A DNA stretch of 64,000 nt from Cycloclasticus pugetii PS-1. GTDB lineage: Bacteria > Pseudomonadota > Gammaproteobacteria > Methylococcales > Cycloclasticaceae. The notes under the pieces were generated by a model, which worked only from the letters and a program-made list of their open reading frames with translations, was not told the origin of the DNA and searched no databases. The translations under genes and the position numbers were made by a program. Below are positions 18,130 to 28,138 of this stretch, piece after piece. The stretch is taken from the NCBI RefSeq assembly GCF_000384415.1, contig NZ_ARVU01000001.1:1612001-1676000 (forward strand), given 5' to 3'. The stretch's first letter is position 1, and the number at the start of each line of letters is the position of its first letter.

Positions 18130-19077
18130 AACATCATCAATGGCGTTCGCGCCTGTCATTAACATCAACAGCCTATCTAAGCCCAAGGCAACGCCTGAAC
18201 ATTCGGGCATTCCATGTGCAAGCGCGGCTAATAAATTTTTGTCCATCGGCAAACCATCTAAGCCACCTTGCTCTCTTTGTGTTAACTCATCTCGAAAGCG
18301 CCTAGCTTGTTCAGCAGCATCGGTTAGCTCCTCATAACCATTCGCTAACTCCACATTATTAAAGTACACCTCAAAACGCTTAGCGGTCACGGGCGGGCCT
18401 TCATCTAATTGGGCTAACATCGCCATGCATTCAGGGTAATTGGTTACAAAATAAACAAGGTCTTTTTTAAGCTTCGGCTGAACATATTGACTGAATACGT
18501 AATCTAGGCCGTTGGATAACTTCCCGCCACAAATATCACTCGCCTCTGGGTTGCCTTGCGTAGTCGCATAGGCCATTAAATCACTGTAGGTAAGCTGATG
18601 AGGGTTTAACCCGGTTAATTGCTGAAATAGTTGTTGGTACGTGACCGTTCTATACGCCAAATTTTGCCCGAAACAGAGCATCAACAACTCAACCATTTCA
18701 TTGATTAAATCAGCCAGCTTAAAACCCACTCGATACCATTCTAGTAACGTAAACTCAGGGTTATGAAAACGCCCCCGTTCAGACTGTCTAAATGATTTTG
18801 CTATTTGATAAATAGAACCCGAGCCCGCAGCCAGCAAACGCTTCATGGCAAATTCAGGTGACGTTTGCAAGTACAGTTTTTGAGACGCCGACAGGGCCGT
18901 ACAAAAACTATCTAAATTAATATCACAACTTGCTGCTGCTGAAAGCACCGGCGTTTCGACTTCCAGAACAGCTTTTTCTATAAAGAAAGCCCTGATCGTT
19001 CGATAAAGCTCGGCACGCTGATGCAATAAAGCCGCTGAACAAGTCGGCGGCCATTGCTTATTGTTAAGGTCAGTCAA
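18103..19077 (-). CDS. epmA: EF-P (R)-beta-lysine ligase EpmA (PoxA/GenX)
   Basis: 324 residues (E. coli EpmA 325). This class II lysyl-tRNA synthetase paralogue has no anticodon-binding domain and attaches (R)-beta-lysine to EF-P. Class II motif 2 appears as FRQSERGRFHNPEFTLLEWYRV near 93-114. Motif 3 appears as GVALGLDRLLMLMTGA near 296-311, and FEVYFNNVELANGYEELTD is the active-site strand. It lies 7 bp downstream of efp, so the enzyme and its target are co-expressed, and epmB is divergent next door. Confidence 0.95.
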   Translation of the reverse strand: MTDLNNKQWPPTCSAALLHQRAELYRTIRAFFIEKAVLEVETPVLSAAASCDINLDSFCTALSASQKLYLQTSPEFAMKRLLAAGSGSIYQIAKSFRQSERGRFHNPEFTLLEWYRVGFKLADLINEMVELLMLCFGQNLAYRTVTYQQLFQQLTGLNPHQLTYSDLMAYATTQGNPEASDICGGKLSNGLDYVFSQYVQPKLKKDLVYFVTNYPECMAMLAQLDEGPPVTAKRFEVYFNNVELANGYEELTDAAEQARRFRDELTQREQGGLDGLPMDKNLLAALAHGMPECSGVALGLDRLLMLMTGANAIDDVLTFPIDRA

Positions 19078-19084
19078 TTAAAAA

Positions 19085-19654
19085 CTAGTTTTTCACACGT
19101 GAAGTGTATTCGCCTGTGCGAGTATCAACCTTAATCACTTCGCCAATTTGCACAAATAAAGGAATTCGAACAACTGCACCTGTTTCTAATGTTGCGGGCT
19201 TACCACCACCGCCAGAAGTATCGCCTTTTAAGCCAGGGTCGGTGTCGGTCACTTCAAGCTCTACAAAATTTGGTGCCGATACCAATAAAGGCGCCCCATT
19301 CCATAAAGTCACAATACATTTATCTTGTTCTTTTATCCACTTTGCAGCATCGCCAACTGCGGTTGCATCACCGGATACTTGTTCGAACGTTTCATCATCC
19401 ATGAAGTACCAAAAATCCCCATCGTTATATAAATAAGACATTTCAGTTTCCATTACGTCAGCCGCTTCAACGGTTTCGCCCGACTTAAACGTGCGGTCAA
19501 TGACCCTACCTGTTTTTAAGTTACGAATCTTTACTCGACTAAACGCAGGCCCCTTACCGGGTCTCACGAATTCATTTTCAACAATCGTGCATGGCGAATT
19601 ATCCAACATAATTTTTAATCCGCCTTTAAATTCATTTGTACTGTAAGTGGCCAT
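19085..19654 (-). CDS. efp: Translation elongation factor P
   Basis: 189 residues, one longer than E. coli EF-P. EF-P rescues ribosomes stalled at consecutive prolines. The three-domain KOW/OB/OB fold is complete. The modification loop reads VRPGKGPAF, placing the acceptor at Lys34 exactly as in the beta-lysylated E. coli protein. The C-terminal [19 protein letters not shown] is typical. It shares a 48-bp divergent spacer with epmB and leads into epmA. Confidence 0.97.
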   Translation of the reverse strand: MATYSTNEFKGGLKIMLDNSPCTIVENEFVRPGKGPAFSRVKIRNLKTGRVIDRTFKSGETVEAADVMETEMSYLYNDGDFWYFMDDETFEQVSGDATAVGDAAKWIKEQDKCIVTLWNGAPLLVSAPNFVELEVTDTDPGLKGDTSGGGGKPATLETGAVVRIPLFVQIGEVIKVDTRTGEYTSRVKN

Positions 19655-19702
19655 GTAAATTCTCGTTAATTAATATAGTTAAATTATAAAGTTCTTCAAT
19701 TA

Positions 19703-20746
19703 ATGGTCATTATAATGGCTAATATGATGAACACAGAAAAAACTTCTTTAATTCCGAGCTGGCAGCAAGAACTCCAATCGGCCTTTACAAACATCAATGA
19801 CTTATTGTGTTTTTTAAACCTTAATATTGACGACCTTAGCCTTCATACTGAAGCAGCTAAAGATTTTCCACTTCTGGTCACAAAAAGTTACGCACAGCGC
19901 ATTAAAAAGTCTGATTGGGGTGATCCGCTGCTTCGGCAAGTTCTCCCCGACCCTAGTGAGCTTTTAACAAACCCAGATTATTTAAATGACCCAGTTGGTG
20001 ACAGCCAAGCCAGTGTCTTGCCCGGCTTGTTACATAAATATTATGGTCGTATTTTACTGGTTAGCACGGGGGCCTGCGCAATACATTGTCGTTACTGTTT
20101 TCGTCGTGAGTTTCCATATACTGACAATAGTGCAAACCGCTCACAGCTTGACTCTATTAAACAGTACCTCATTGAACACCCAGAGGTAACCGAGGTCATT
20201 CTCAGTGGTGGCGACCCGTTAACACTAAGTGATACCAGACTTGAGCACTTATTTGACTTGTTCGAACAGCTGCCACAAATTGAGCGTATTCGTATTCATT
20301 CAAGAATACCCATTGTGTTGCCTAGCCGGATAAGCAAAAAATTATTGGAAATACTTTCCTCAACAAATAAAAAAGTCATTATGGTTATTCACGCCAACCA
20401 CCCAAACGAGTTAGATGATAGTGTTTCTAACACTTTGTTTGCTATAAAAAAAGCGGGGCTTACTTTACTCAATCAAACGGTATTATTACGGGGCATAAAT
20501 GATAATGCAAAAACCTTAACTAAGTTAAGCCACCGTCTATTCCATTGCGACACCCTCCCCTATTACTTACACGTTCTTGACAAGGTAAACGGTGCTATGC
20601 ATTTCGATACAGAGATGGAGCATGTGTTTGATGTATACCAACACCTTCAAAAAAAACTCCCAGGTTATTTAGTACCTAAGCTGGTACGCGAAGAAGCCGG
20701 CAAGCCTTATAAAACATTATTATCTACAAATATTAACTTTCCTTAA
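19703..20746 (+). CDS. epmB: L-lysine 2,3-aminomutase EpmB
   Basis: 347 residues. This radical-SAM, PLP-dependent enzyme turns (S)-alpha-lysine into (R)-beta-lysine for EF-P modification. The cluster-binding motif is CAIHCRYC, with Cys125, Cys129 and Cys132. VILSGGDPLTLSD follows, and the PLP lysine is probably in VREEAGKPYKTLL near the end. The exact start is uncertain because ATGs occur at 19703, 19715, 19724 and 19727. It is divergent from efp. The hydroxylase gene epmC is not in the window. Confidence 0.93.
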   Translation: MVIIMANMMNTEKTSLIPSWQQELQSAFTNINDLLCFLNLNIDDLSLHTEAAKDFPLLVTKSYAQRIKKSDWGDPLLRQVLPDPSELLTNPDYLNDPVGDSQASVLPGLLHKYYGRILLVSTGACAIHCRYCFRREFPYTDNSANRSQLDSIKQYLIEHPEVTEVILSGGDPLTLSDTRLEHLFDLFEQLPQIERIRIHSRIPIVLPSRISKKLLEILSSTNKKVIMVIHANHPNELDDSVSNTLFAIKKAGLTLLNQTVLLRGINDNAKTLTKLSHRLFHCDTLPYYLHVLDKVNGAMHFDTEMEHVFDVYQHLQKKLPGYLVPKLVREEAGKPYKTLLSTNINFP

Positions 20747-20827
20747 AATAAGGCGCATAATCAAACCTAACTTATAAAAAATAATTTAAAACACACCTTA
20801 AATAAATACTGACTTAAGAAACACCAC

Positions 20828-22588
20828 ATGGATATGCACAAAAAATTCACGGATAGAATTGGGCCTGTCGCAACTAAATCTCACGTAGATTTGCCTTTTG
20901 AGCCTAATACAAGATCCTGCCAAGAGTGGGTAGACGACTTGCCGATCTTAGACGCCGCATCGACAGCAGGAATGATGTTGACAGCAACGCAAGGGCTATT
21001 ATCAACGACCGTTGCCCCCTACACTGAATTTAAAATTTCTGAGGTAGTTAGCCCTTATGTTATAAAACTAACAACTCTCTACCTTAAAGCAACAGAGGGA
21101 ACCAAGTTACCGTTAAGCCAAAAGCAGGCTGAGCTTTCAACACAAACATTAAAGGTTTTAACAAACGCCCAAGCTGTTTACCAAAATATTATATGCTCCG
21201 CATACTTTGCTAAAAACAGCGCTGATGAGAGCGGTGACGATACTCCTATTTTTTCTAAACACCAAAAGGGCCTTATTATCCATAGGGCCGTAGAGCTACT
21301 GGGTATTATTCAGTTTTTTGAGTCCCTAGTTTACAAACCCACTGACGCTGGCTTTTGGAATGCGCTCAACGCTTTATTTACTCTCGCTGAAGACTTGCAA
21401 GTACATCAACTTGATTGCCTTAAAGTAAACGGTAACAGCCACACTACGATAGAAAATGAATTCAAGAAAATTCATTTTTTTAATTTAGCTCGCCCTAACC
21501 GGTTTAGACAAGGTGATATCAAAACGATCCAACGTATTTTATCCTTGCAAGCTAATAATATAACAATGTCCTCAAACCAAGAGGTATCAACAAGCTTTTA
21601 TATTGACCTTTCATCATCTAAACCGATTTCCCATGTGGCGACTTTAAAAGCGCATGATCAATGCCGTTTTATAGACAATAAGCTTCTTGTTCAATTCATA
21701 CAAAGTGATCAACTTGTCGCCCCAGAAAGACAGGTCACTATTTCAATGACTCCTGAGAAACCTATTTTGTCAAAAAAAGTAATCCAGCAACTATTACCTA
21801 GCTGGAGCACTCAACAAAGCCGACAATCACCGAGGTATGAACAAACTGAGGAGTTAACCGTTTACCCTGGTTTCGACAGTGTTATTAGGGCGTTGGTTCT
21901 TAAACAAAACCCCGATTACTTTGGCAAAAAACCCGCTCAAACAACAAAACCTCGTCACGACTTCGGTATAGATAACCTACACTTAATACCAATAGAGGAA
22001 CGCTACAAAAGCCAACATACAATAAATGATACCGACGTAAACAAAGCGCTTAAAGCTTCCGCCGAAAACTCACTGTCTGCAAACAGCATTTGGACTAAAA
22101 ACCTTATAAAGCCAGGTGAAAAAGGTCACTCAATGGAAGCAACAATGAACGATATCAGCTTACAAGGGCTAAGGTTTCAAATTGCTGCTAATAACCAAGC
22201 CCTTTTAAATGCAAATGACCTTATTGGCATCCAAACAAAAACTGGCCCCCTTCAACTCGCCATCATTAGGCGCATCAATAAACTTGAGGACGGCGATATT
22301 TCTGTTGGTGTAGAAATGATGTCGCCTAATCTTAAAATTGCCAATATCAAGTTCCATAATAAGGAGCTCCCCCCTAAACCGGCTATTTTCCTCCAAGGCA
22401 TTCCTAGTATTCATCAACCAGACTCAATTATCACCCCTCTACTACTAAACAATACAGCTAAAAGCATCATCTTAAAAACAAAGGACACCCTTAACACTTA
22501 CCGCCTTGATAAAATAATAGAAACAAATCAAGTTTTTAACCATTACACAGTGTTAAAAGAATCAGATCTAGATTATGGTAAACAGTAA
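20828..22588 (+). CDS. Unrecognised protein with a C-terminal PilZ-like segment
   Basis: 586 residues with no signal peptide and no membrane segment. Residues about 20-240 are mostly helical (AASTAGMMLTATQGLL...). Residues about 430-510 read TMNDISLQGLRF...DLIGIQTKTG...INKLEDGDISVGVEMMSP, resembling the D/N-x-S-x-x-G core and beta strands of PilZ c-di-GMP receptor domains. The RxxxR arginine motif is not evident, so binding is uncertain. A FimX-like gene starts 20 bp downstream, almost certainly in the same transcript. I infer a partner in c-di-GMP or pilus control. The N-terminal two thirds match nothing I know. Confidence 0.6.
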   Translation: MDMHKKFTDRIGPVATKSHVDLPFEPNTRSCQEWVDDLPILDAASTAGMMLTATQGLLSTTVAPYTEFKISEVVSPYVIKLTTLYLKATEGTKLPLSQKQAELSTQTLKVLTNAQAVYQNIICSAYFAKNSADESGDDTPIFSKHQKGLIIHRAVELLGIIQFFESLVYKPTDAGFWNALNALFTLAEDLQVHQLDCLKVNGNSHTTIENEFKKIHFFNLARPNRFRQGDIKTIQRILSLQANNITMSSNQEVSTSFYIDLSSSKPISHVATLKAHDQCRFIDNKLLVQFIQSDQLVAPERQVTISMTPEKPILSKKVIQQLLPSWSTQQSRQSPRYEQTEELTVYPGFDSVIRALVLKQNPDYFGKKPAQTTKPRHDFGIDNLHLIPIEERYKSQHTINDTDVNKALKASAENSLSANSIWTKNLIKPGEKGHSMEATMNDISLQGLRFQIAANNQALLNANDLIGIQTKTGPLQLAIIRRINKLEDGDISVGVEMMSPNLKIANIKFHNKELPPKPAIFLQGIPSIHQPDSIITPLLLNNTAKSIILKTKDTLNTYRLDKIIETNQVFNHYTVLKESDLDYGKQ

Positions 22589-22607
22589 TTTAATAATTGG
22601 CTGAAAG

Positions 22608-24683
22608 ATGACTAAGCGGACTGTATTAACTGTTGGTTTTTCAACAAAAGAAAGTAAGGCTTTAGAGCTTGCATTGAACACAACTAAAACCGATGTTGTT
22701 TTAACGCCAACAACTGCTAGCCGCCTAAAATCTGAGTCATACGCTGATGCGAACTTAGTTGTTGTAAAACTAAACGACGATGACTCAAAAAACGAAGATT
22801 TAATACGAAAAGTAAAACAATACTTTCTTCACTTCCCCGTTATTTTATTGACAGAAAAACACTTAAGCAGTGATGAAGTCAAGCGTTACGATGCTAACAA
22901 CATTATCGATATTCGCAGCTTTAACCCTGTTCTTTTGGTCGCTAAATCTATCGCCCGTGAAGTAACCCTACAACATAATAAATATTTATTACACCAGGTT
23001 AATTCACAGTTTAAAAATGAATCTTACCGATTCGAGTCTTTTCTAAAACATACCGAAGACGGTGTCGCGCTTATCTACGATGGGCAATATTGGGCGACCA
23101 ACTCAGCCTATAAACGTATTTTTAACATCCCTGATGATGAGAACATTATTTGCACACCCGTCATGGAGTTCAGTAGCCCAACATCATGCGCTGTGCGTGG
23201 CAACCTGCCTAAAAGAAACTTCAATACGTCGCTAGAATCGTTACCCGATGAAACCGTCTTATCGGTTCTTATACAAACTCGAGATGGCGACTCATTTGTC
23301 ACCACTCTCTATAAGACGCATTGCTTTGTTAAAGAGCAGCTTTGCACACAAATCCTGATTCATAACCCAGATGCATGGAGTAGCGTAGAAAAAGGCTTCA
23401 CCGACCTACGAACCTTTGACCATGAAACTGGCTTGTACAACAAAAGATTTGTGACTGAATATATTGATAAAGAGATAGCCAGTGAAGAAGCACGTGGCTC
23501 GCTGGCCATTATTCTGATTGATGACTTCCGTACTATTCGAGAACAGCATGGTATTAATTATACCGACGACGTTATTCGCTCCCTAAGCCGCACGATTAAC
23601 GAAACCTGCTCGCAAAATGATATTCTTGCGCGCTATGGTGATGCTGTTTTCACCTTGTTTTCAGATGAGCTTGGGCGCTCTGAGTTTTTGTTAAGCTGTC
23701 AAAAAATACTAACCCAAGTTAACAACACCCTCTTTGGCGATGATAGCCAATACATTAAATTAACCTTAAGTATTGGTGTTAGTTTTATTGACCCGCGAGT
23801 CACCACCTCTAAACAACTCACCTCACAGGCTGATAAAGCCTGTGACAAAGCCAGTTCTCATGGTGGCAACCAAATTCATGTCTTTGATTCTGTCACGACA
23901 CCCTTAACCGTTATCATCGATGAGGCAAAAAACACGCATTTGATACAATCTGCTTTAGAACAAGACAGACTTCACCCGTTATACCAACCCATTGTGGAAC
24001 TATCCCAGAAAAAAACTGAAAATTATGCGGTGCTACTTAGGATTCTTGATAGCAAGAATGCACATATCCCACCTGATCATTTTATTTTAACAGCCGAAAA
24101 AACCGGCTTAATCAGCCAGCTTGATGAGTGGGTATTGAAAAGCACCCTAGAACAAATCAAAGAAGCCTCTCGCCAAGGCATTAAAAGAAAATTCTTTATT
24201 TCTATCTCTAATATTACCTACCGAAATACACCGTTCATAGAAACGCTTGTGAGTGAATTAAAGTTCTATAATATAGATGCCAGTTTATTGGTTTTCCAAA
24301 TCAGCTTTTCCGATGTAAAAATTGAACCCACTGTTTTAAAGAATTTCATCTCCGTCATTAAAAAAGAGTGTGGTTGTCAAATCGCTTTTGACCAGATTGG
24401 TTTTAGTCAAATCACTGACAGCATATTAAAAGAGTACCATGTTGATTACTTAAAAATAGACGGTACGTTTAGTCAAAACTTACTTAACAATGAAGAGTCA
24501 CAACAAACCATTAAAGACCTTATTCAAGTCACTCGCAGAAATAACGTAAAAACAATTGCAAAGTCGGTTGAGAATGCAAATACACTCGCGCTGCTTTGGA
24601 ACCTTGGTATTGACGCAGTACAGGGCTATTTCTTACAAGAACCCTCCGACATCATGCGTTTTGACTTTGACCTTAACAACTAA
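22608..24683 (+). CDS. FimX-like c-di-GMP receptor with degenerate GGDEF and EAL domains
   Basis: 691 residues, the same length I recall for Pseudomonas FimX, which governs type IV pilus assembly. Order: a receiver-like N-terminus without the usual phospho-acceptor pattern (1-120), a PAS-like segment (about 140-250), GGDEF (about 270-420) and EAL (about 440-685). The GGDEF signature is replaced by GDAVF at 344-348. EAL is replaced by AVL at 474-476 within YAVLLRILD, and the metal-site DDFG by DQIG near 594. Neither cyclase nor phosphodiesterase activity is expected; c-di-GMP binding by the EAL fold is plausible. It is coupled to the unknown PilZ-like gene upstream. No pil genes are in the window. 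Confidence 0.8.
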   Translation: MTKRTVLTVGFSTKESKALELALNTTKTDVVLTPTTASRLKSESYADANLVVVKLNDDDSKNEDLIRKVKQYFLHFPVILLTEKHLSSDEVKRYDANNIIDIRSFNPVLLVAKSIAREVTLQHNKYLLHQVNSQFKNESYRFESFLKHTEDGVALIYDGQYWATNSAYKRIFNIPDDENIICTPVMEFSSPTSCAVRGNLPKRNFNTSLESLPDETVLSVLIQTRDGDSFVTTLYKTHCFVKEQLCTQILIHNPDAWSSVEKGFTDLRTFDHETGLYNKRFVTEYIDKEIASEEARGSLAIILIDDFRTIREQHGINYTDDVIRSLSRTINETCSQNDILARYGDAVFTLFSDELGRSEFLLSCQKILTQVNNTLFGDDSQYIKLTLSIGVSFIDPRVTTSKQLTSQADKACDKASSHGGNQIHVFDSVTTPLTVIIDEAKNTHLIQSALEQDRLHPLYQPIVELSQKKTENYAVLLRILDSKNAHIPPDHFILTAEKTGLISQLDEWVLKSTLEQIKEASRQGIKRKFFISISNITYRNTPFIETLVSELKFYNIDASLLVFQISFSDVKIEPTVLKNFISVIKKECGCQIAFDQIGFSQITDSILKEYHVDYLKIDGTFSQNLLNNEESQQTIKDLIQVTRRNNVKTIAKSVENANTLALLWNLGIDAVQGYFLQEPSDIMRFDFDLNN

Positions 24684-25579
24684 TCTTCATTTGCCACGCC
24701 ATGAGGTACATGTCCAGTAGCGACGTGTAGTTGAGCAGACTCGCAGTGCGCTGCTTGATCATCAAAGAAAATATCAGCACCAAATGATTTTAAAAACTCA
24801 CCTTTTGCTAGCCCACCTAAAAAAAGCGCCTCATCAATTCTAATATCCCAAGAACGAAGCGTTCGAACAACACGCTCGTGGGCTGGCGCTGAACGAGCCG
24901 TTACCAACGCTGTTCGAACAGGGGATATTTCTTCAGCAAACTGACTTTGTAAATTATGTAAGGCAGATAAAAAGGATTTAAAGGGACCGCCAGACATCGG
25001 TTCTTTAGCTGATACCTGCTCATTTTCAGTAAACGCATCCAGCCCTTTTTCCTTATATATTCTCTCCGATTCATCAGAAAAAATAACCGCATCACCATCA
25101 AAGGCTATCCGTAACTGATCATTAGCAGCATCCGTGCCTTTACCAGACAAAATAGTCGCTGCAGCATGCCCTACCTCCAACGCCTTACGTACATCTTCTG
25201 GAGAGGTTGAGAGAAACAAGTCCACTTCAAAGGCTGAGATATAACCAAACGGGCTATTACCACTGGTAAAAGCAGCACGCTTTATATCTAAATCATGTTC
25301 GCGTATTGAGTTAAATACCCTAAGTCCAGTATCGGCGCTATTTCTTGATAATAAAATCACCTCAACTGATGCCTCAGGTAATCGTTTGTTCAAGCCCAAA
25401 AGCTTTTTCACCAAAGGGTAAGCCACCCCGGGGTTTAAACTCTCATCCTCCCTAGCAATTTGATAAGCGCAGTACGCTGCTTTGCCTTCTGTTTCAAACA
25501 CTTTATTCGATTCGACTAAATCAAATAATGCCATTGAAGAGATCCCAATCGTTAATTTTTTAGAACCTGATGATTGCAT
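24680..25579 (-). CDS. Cytosolic 5'-nucleotidase (NT5C1-like family)
   Basis: About 299 residues from the ATG at 25579 (MQSSGSKKLTIGISS). The frame extends 26 codons further but that part looks non-coding. The family is the 5'-nucleotidase Pfam group related to animal cytosolic 5'-nucleotidase 1A, which dephosphorylates nucleoside monophosphates. Supporting stretches are GISSMALFDLVESNKVFE, VILLSRNSADTGLRVFNSI, IAFDGDAVIFSDESERIY and FLGGLAKGEFLKSFGADIFF. Its 3' end overlaps the convergent FimX-like gene by 4 bp. Substrate preference is unknown. Confidence 0.8.
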   Translation of the reverse strand: MQSSGSKKLTIGISSMALFDLVESNKVFETEGKAAYCAYQIAREDESLNPGVAYPLVKKLLGLNKRLPEASVEVILLSRNSADTGLRVFNSIREHDLDIKRAAFTSGNSPFGYISAFEVDLFLSTSPEDVRKALEVGHAAATILSGKGTDAANDQLRIAFDGDAVIFSDESERIYKEKGLDAFTENEQVSAKEPMSGGPFKSFLSALHNLQSQFAEEISPVRTALVTARSAPAHERVVRTLRSWDIRIDEALFLGGLAKGEFLKSFGADIFFDDQAAHCESAQLHVATGHVPHGVANED

Positions 25580-25782
25580 GATGAATACCCCTATTTCGCT
25601 CGTCCATATTAAATCATGTAGATAAGCCCCATAAAAGAAGCCCTTTGCCATGTACAACTAGTTGAAGATTCAAGCAGTACTGACGATATTAGTTGTTTAT
25701 AAAGCCTCTATCAATAACTCATATAAGCATAAACTAACTGCTAGTTTATTTGTTCATCTGTTGAAATCAGATCAGCGCTTAA

Positions 25783-26973
25783 TTAGACAGAACTAATGCC
25801 TTCGCCTGTGGCTGCTAAGTCCTCAGAATTACCTCGTTCCACCCAGTTCCATGCAACAAAAAATGCTATTGCACTCAAGAAAGAGGCCATAGTAAATACC
25901 CATTGCGAACCAAACGCATCCCAAAGAAAGCCCGCTAGCAGCCCACCAAACATGCCACCTGCCCCATAACCAATACTCGTATATAAAGCCTGGCCTTTAT
26001 CTTGCGCCGCACCTTTAAAGTAGTGATGTGTTAACTGTATGCAAACAACATGAAATGAGCCAAAAGATGCGGCATGTAATAGTTGCGCCACTAACAGCGC
26101 GACCAAACTTTCTGCTAGCCAAGCAATAATTAACCATCTAATAATGGTTAAAAATATACTTAACAATAAAACAAACCGTAATTGAAGATGATGAAAAAGC
26201 TTCTGAATTATGATAAATATCGCAATTTCAGCAAAGACGCCTAACGACCATAACAGGCCTATTTCAGTTTCGTTGTAATCTAGCTTATCGAGTAATATCG
26301 AAAAAAATGCGTAATAGGCTCCATGTGAGGCTTGCATTAAAAAAACCACCATAAAAAATGCGACTATTGCCTTTTTGCTCAAAATGGAATAAATCGTAGG
26401 TCCCTTTGTTGGATGTTTTTTTCGCCCTTTTTCACTCAGCAGCAAGCTAGATAAAAAAATCATCACCAAGCACAGACTGACCAAGAGCGGCCATTCATCT
26501 AAACCGATGACTGTCAGCACATAGCCAACACCCAACACCGTCACAACAAACCCCACCGAGCCCCATAACCTTATTCCGCTATATAGGTTTGTTCGCTGCG
26601 CCAATTTAGTTAATGTCACTGCCTCAAACTGCGGCAACATGGCATTCCAAAAAAAACTAAAAACAAAAAATATCAACAAGATAGCAACAAATTCTTGCTC
26701 AAATAGCACACAGGTATAAGCCGCCGCGGATACAAAAGAGGCCAACTGGATCAGTCTCATTCGGTCATTAAACCCTGAAGATATCCAAGCTAAAATACTC
26801 GGCGAAACCAGCTTAGTTCCTTGCATCACAGCAAAAACCAAACCTACTTGCACAGCCATATAGCCAATAGAATTTAAATACAGGCCTAAATACGGCGTCA
26901 GCGCACCTAAGGATGCAAAATAAAAAAAATAGAACCCAGATAACCGCCAATAAGGCAATTTTTGATTAGCCAA
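25783..26973 (-). CDS. MFS transporter of the LacY/HcaT-like group
   Basis: 396 residues with a TTG start and about 12 hydrophobic segments. The N-terminal RLSGFYFFYFASLGALTPYLGLYLNSIGY resembles the MFS_1-like subfamily that includes 3-phenylpropionate (HcaT) and nucleoside/sugar proton symporters. GLWSLGVFAEIAIFIII and the YTSIGYGAGGMFGGLLAGFLWD loop occur in the second half. The substrate is unknown. It lies 34 bp downstream of aroC and may be read through from it. Confidence 0.75.
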   Translation of the reverse strand: MANQKLPYWRLSGFYFFYFASLGALTPYLGLYLNSIGYMAVQVGLVFAVMQGTKLVSPSILAWISSGFNDRMRLIQLASFVSAAAYTCVLFEQEFVAILLIFFVFSFFWNAMLPQFEAVTLTKLAQRTNLYSGIRLWGSVGFVVTVLGVGYVLTVIGLDEWPLLVSLCLVMIFLSSLLLSEKGRKKHPTKGPTIYSILSKKAIVAFFMVVFLMQASHGAYYAFFSILLDKLDYNETEIGLLWSLGVFAEIAIFIIIQKLFHHLQLRFVLLLSIFLTIIRWLIIAWLAESLVALLVAQLLHAASFGSFHVVCIQLTHHYFKGAAQDKGQALYTSIGYGAGGMFGGLLAGFLWDAFGSQWVFTMASFLSAIAFFVAWNWVERGNSEDLAATGEGISSV

Positions 26974-27007
26974 CGAAATAAACCTTATGCCAGACTATTA
27001 GTGAACA

Positions 27008-28114
27008 CTATAACGAGCTGTCTCCCGCTGGAATAATAGGTGCCGCTGATTTCACATCACTGTTTTGTCCTGTGTGTCTTAGCATATGATCCATTAACGT
27101 AATGGCCATCATCGCTTCTGCAATGGGGGTTGCTCTAATGCCTACACAAGGATCATGTCGTCCTTTAGTAACAACCTCTATGGGCTGCCCATGTATATCG
27201 ACAGACTGACCAGGAATTCGTAAACTGGATGTGGGTTTCAAGGCGATACTGGCCGAAATCGCCTGACCAGTAGAAATACCTCCTAAAATACCGCCGGCAT
27301 GATTACTGAGGAATCCTTCTGGCGTTATTTCATCTCGAAACGCCGTACCTAGCGCCTCCACACAGCCAAAGCCCCCTCCAATTTCAACGCCTTTGACGGC
27401 ATTAATACTCATTAAAGCATGCGCCAGTTCGGCATCAAGGCGATCAAAAATCGGCTCACCCAACCCTACAGGGACACCTGTTGCACTAACATTGACCCGT
27501 GCACCAACAGAATCGCCTGATTTTCTCAATGCATCCATATAGTTTTCTAATTCACCTACTTTACTGGGATCTGGAGAAAAAAATGGATTTTCATGGACAT
27601 AGGCCATATCAACCACATCAATTTTAATTGGTCCTAATTGAGCCAAATACCCTTTAATTTCAACACCAAATTTCTCTCGCAAATATTTTTTTGCAATACC
27701 GCCAGCGGCTACCCTCATTGCCGTTTCACGGGCAGAAGAACGCCCACCACCACGATAGTCACGAAAACCATACTTATGCTGGTAGCTATAATCTGCATGC
27801 CCAGGTCTAAAGGTTTCTTTGATATTCGAATAGTCCTTAGAACGCTGGTCTGTATTTTGTATCAACAGCCCAATAGAGGTCCCTGTTGTTTTCCCTTCGA
27901 ACACTCCCGATAAAATTTTTACTTCATCAGCTTCACGTCGTTGTGTTGTGTGTCTTGATGTACCAGGTTTCCTTAAATCAAGATCTCCTTGTAAGTCTGC
28001 CTCGCATAGCTCTAAGCCCGGAGGACAGCCATCTACAATACAGCCAATAGCCGGACCATGACTTTCTCCAAAACTAGTCACCGTAAAAATTTTTCCTATT
28101 GAATTTCCTGACAT
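27008..28114 (-). CDS. aroC: Chorismate synthase
   Basis: 368 residues. It is the final shikimate-pathway enzyme and uses reduced FMN to convert EPSP to chorismate. Signatures visible are [19 protein letters not shown] near 14-32, the [15 protein letters not shown] motif near 128-142 and [17 protein letters not shown] near 315. It follows prmB on the same strand by 24 bp; prmB-aroC adjacency also occurs in E. coli. Confidence 0.97.
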   Translation of the reverse strand: MSGNSIGKIFTVTSFGESHGPAIGCIVDGCPPGLELCEADLQGDLDLRKPGTSRHTTQRREADEVKILSGVFEGKTTGTSIGLLIQNTDQRSKDYSNIKETFRPGHADYSYQHKYGFRDYRGGGRSSARETAMRVAAGGIAKKYLREKFGVEIKGYLAQLGPIKIDVVDMAYVHENPFFSPDPSKVGELENYMDALRKSGDSVGARVNVSATGVPVGLGEPIFDRLDAELAHALMSINAVKGVEIGGGFGCVEALGTAFRDEITPEGFLSNHAGGILGGISTGQAISASIALKPTSSLRIPGQSVDIHGQPIEVVTKGRHDPCVGIRATPIAEAMMAITLMDHMLRHTGQNSDVKSAAPIIPAGDSSL

Positions 28115-28138
28115 ATTCGTATTATTACTGTTAATTAA

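Noticed and set aside
22608-24683. Active diguanylate cyclase/phosphodiesterase
   Set aside because: Both signature motifs and the EAL metal-site motif are replaced, so activity is not expected.
25580-25657. 26-codon extension of the 5'-nucleotidase
   Set aside because: The residues look non-coding and the family homology begins right after the internal ATG.
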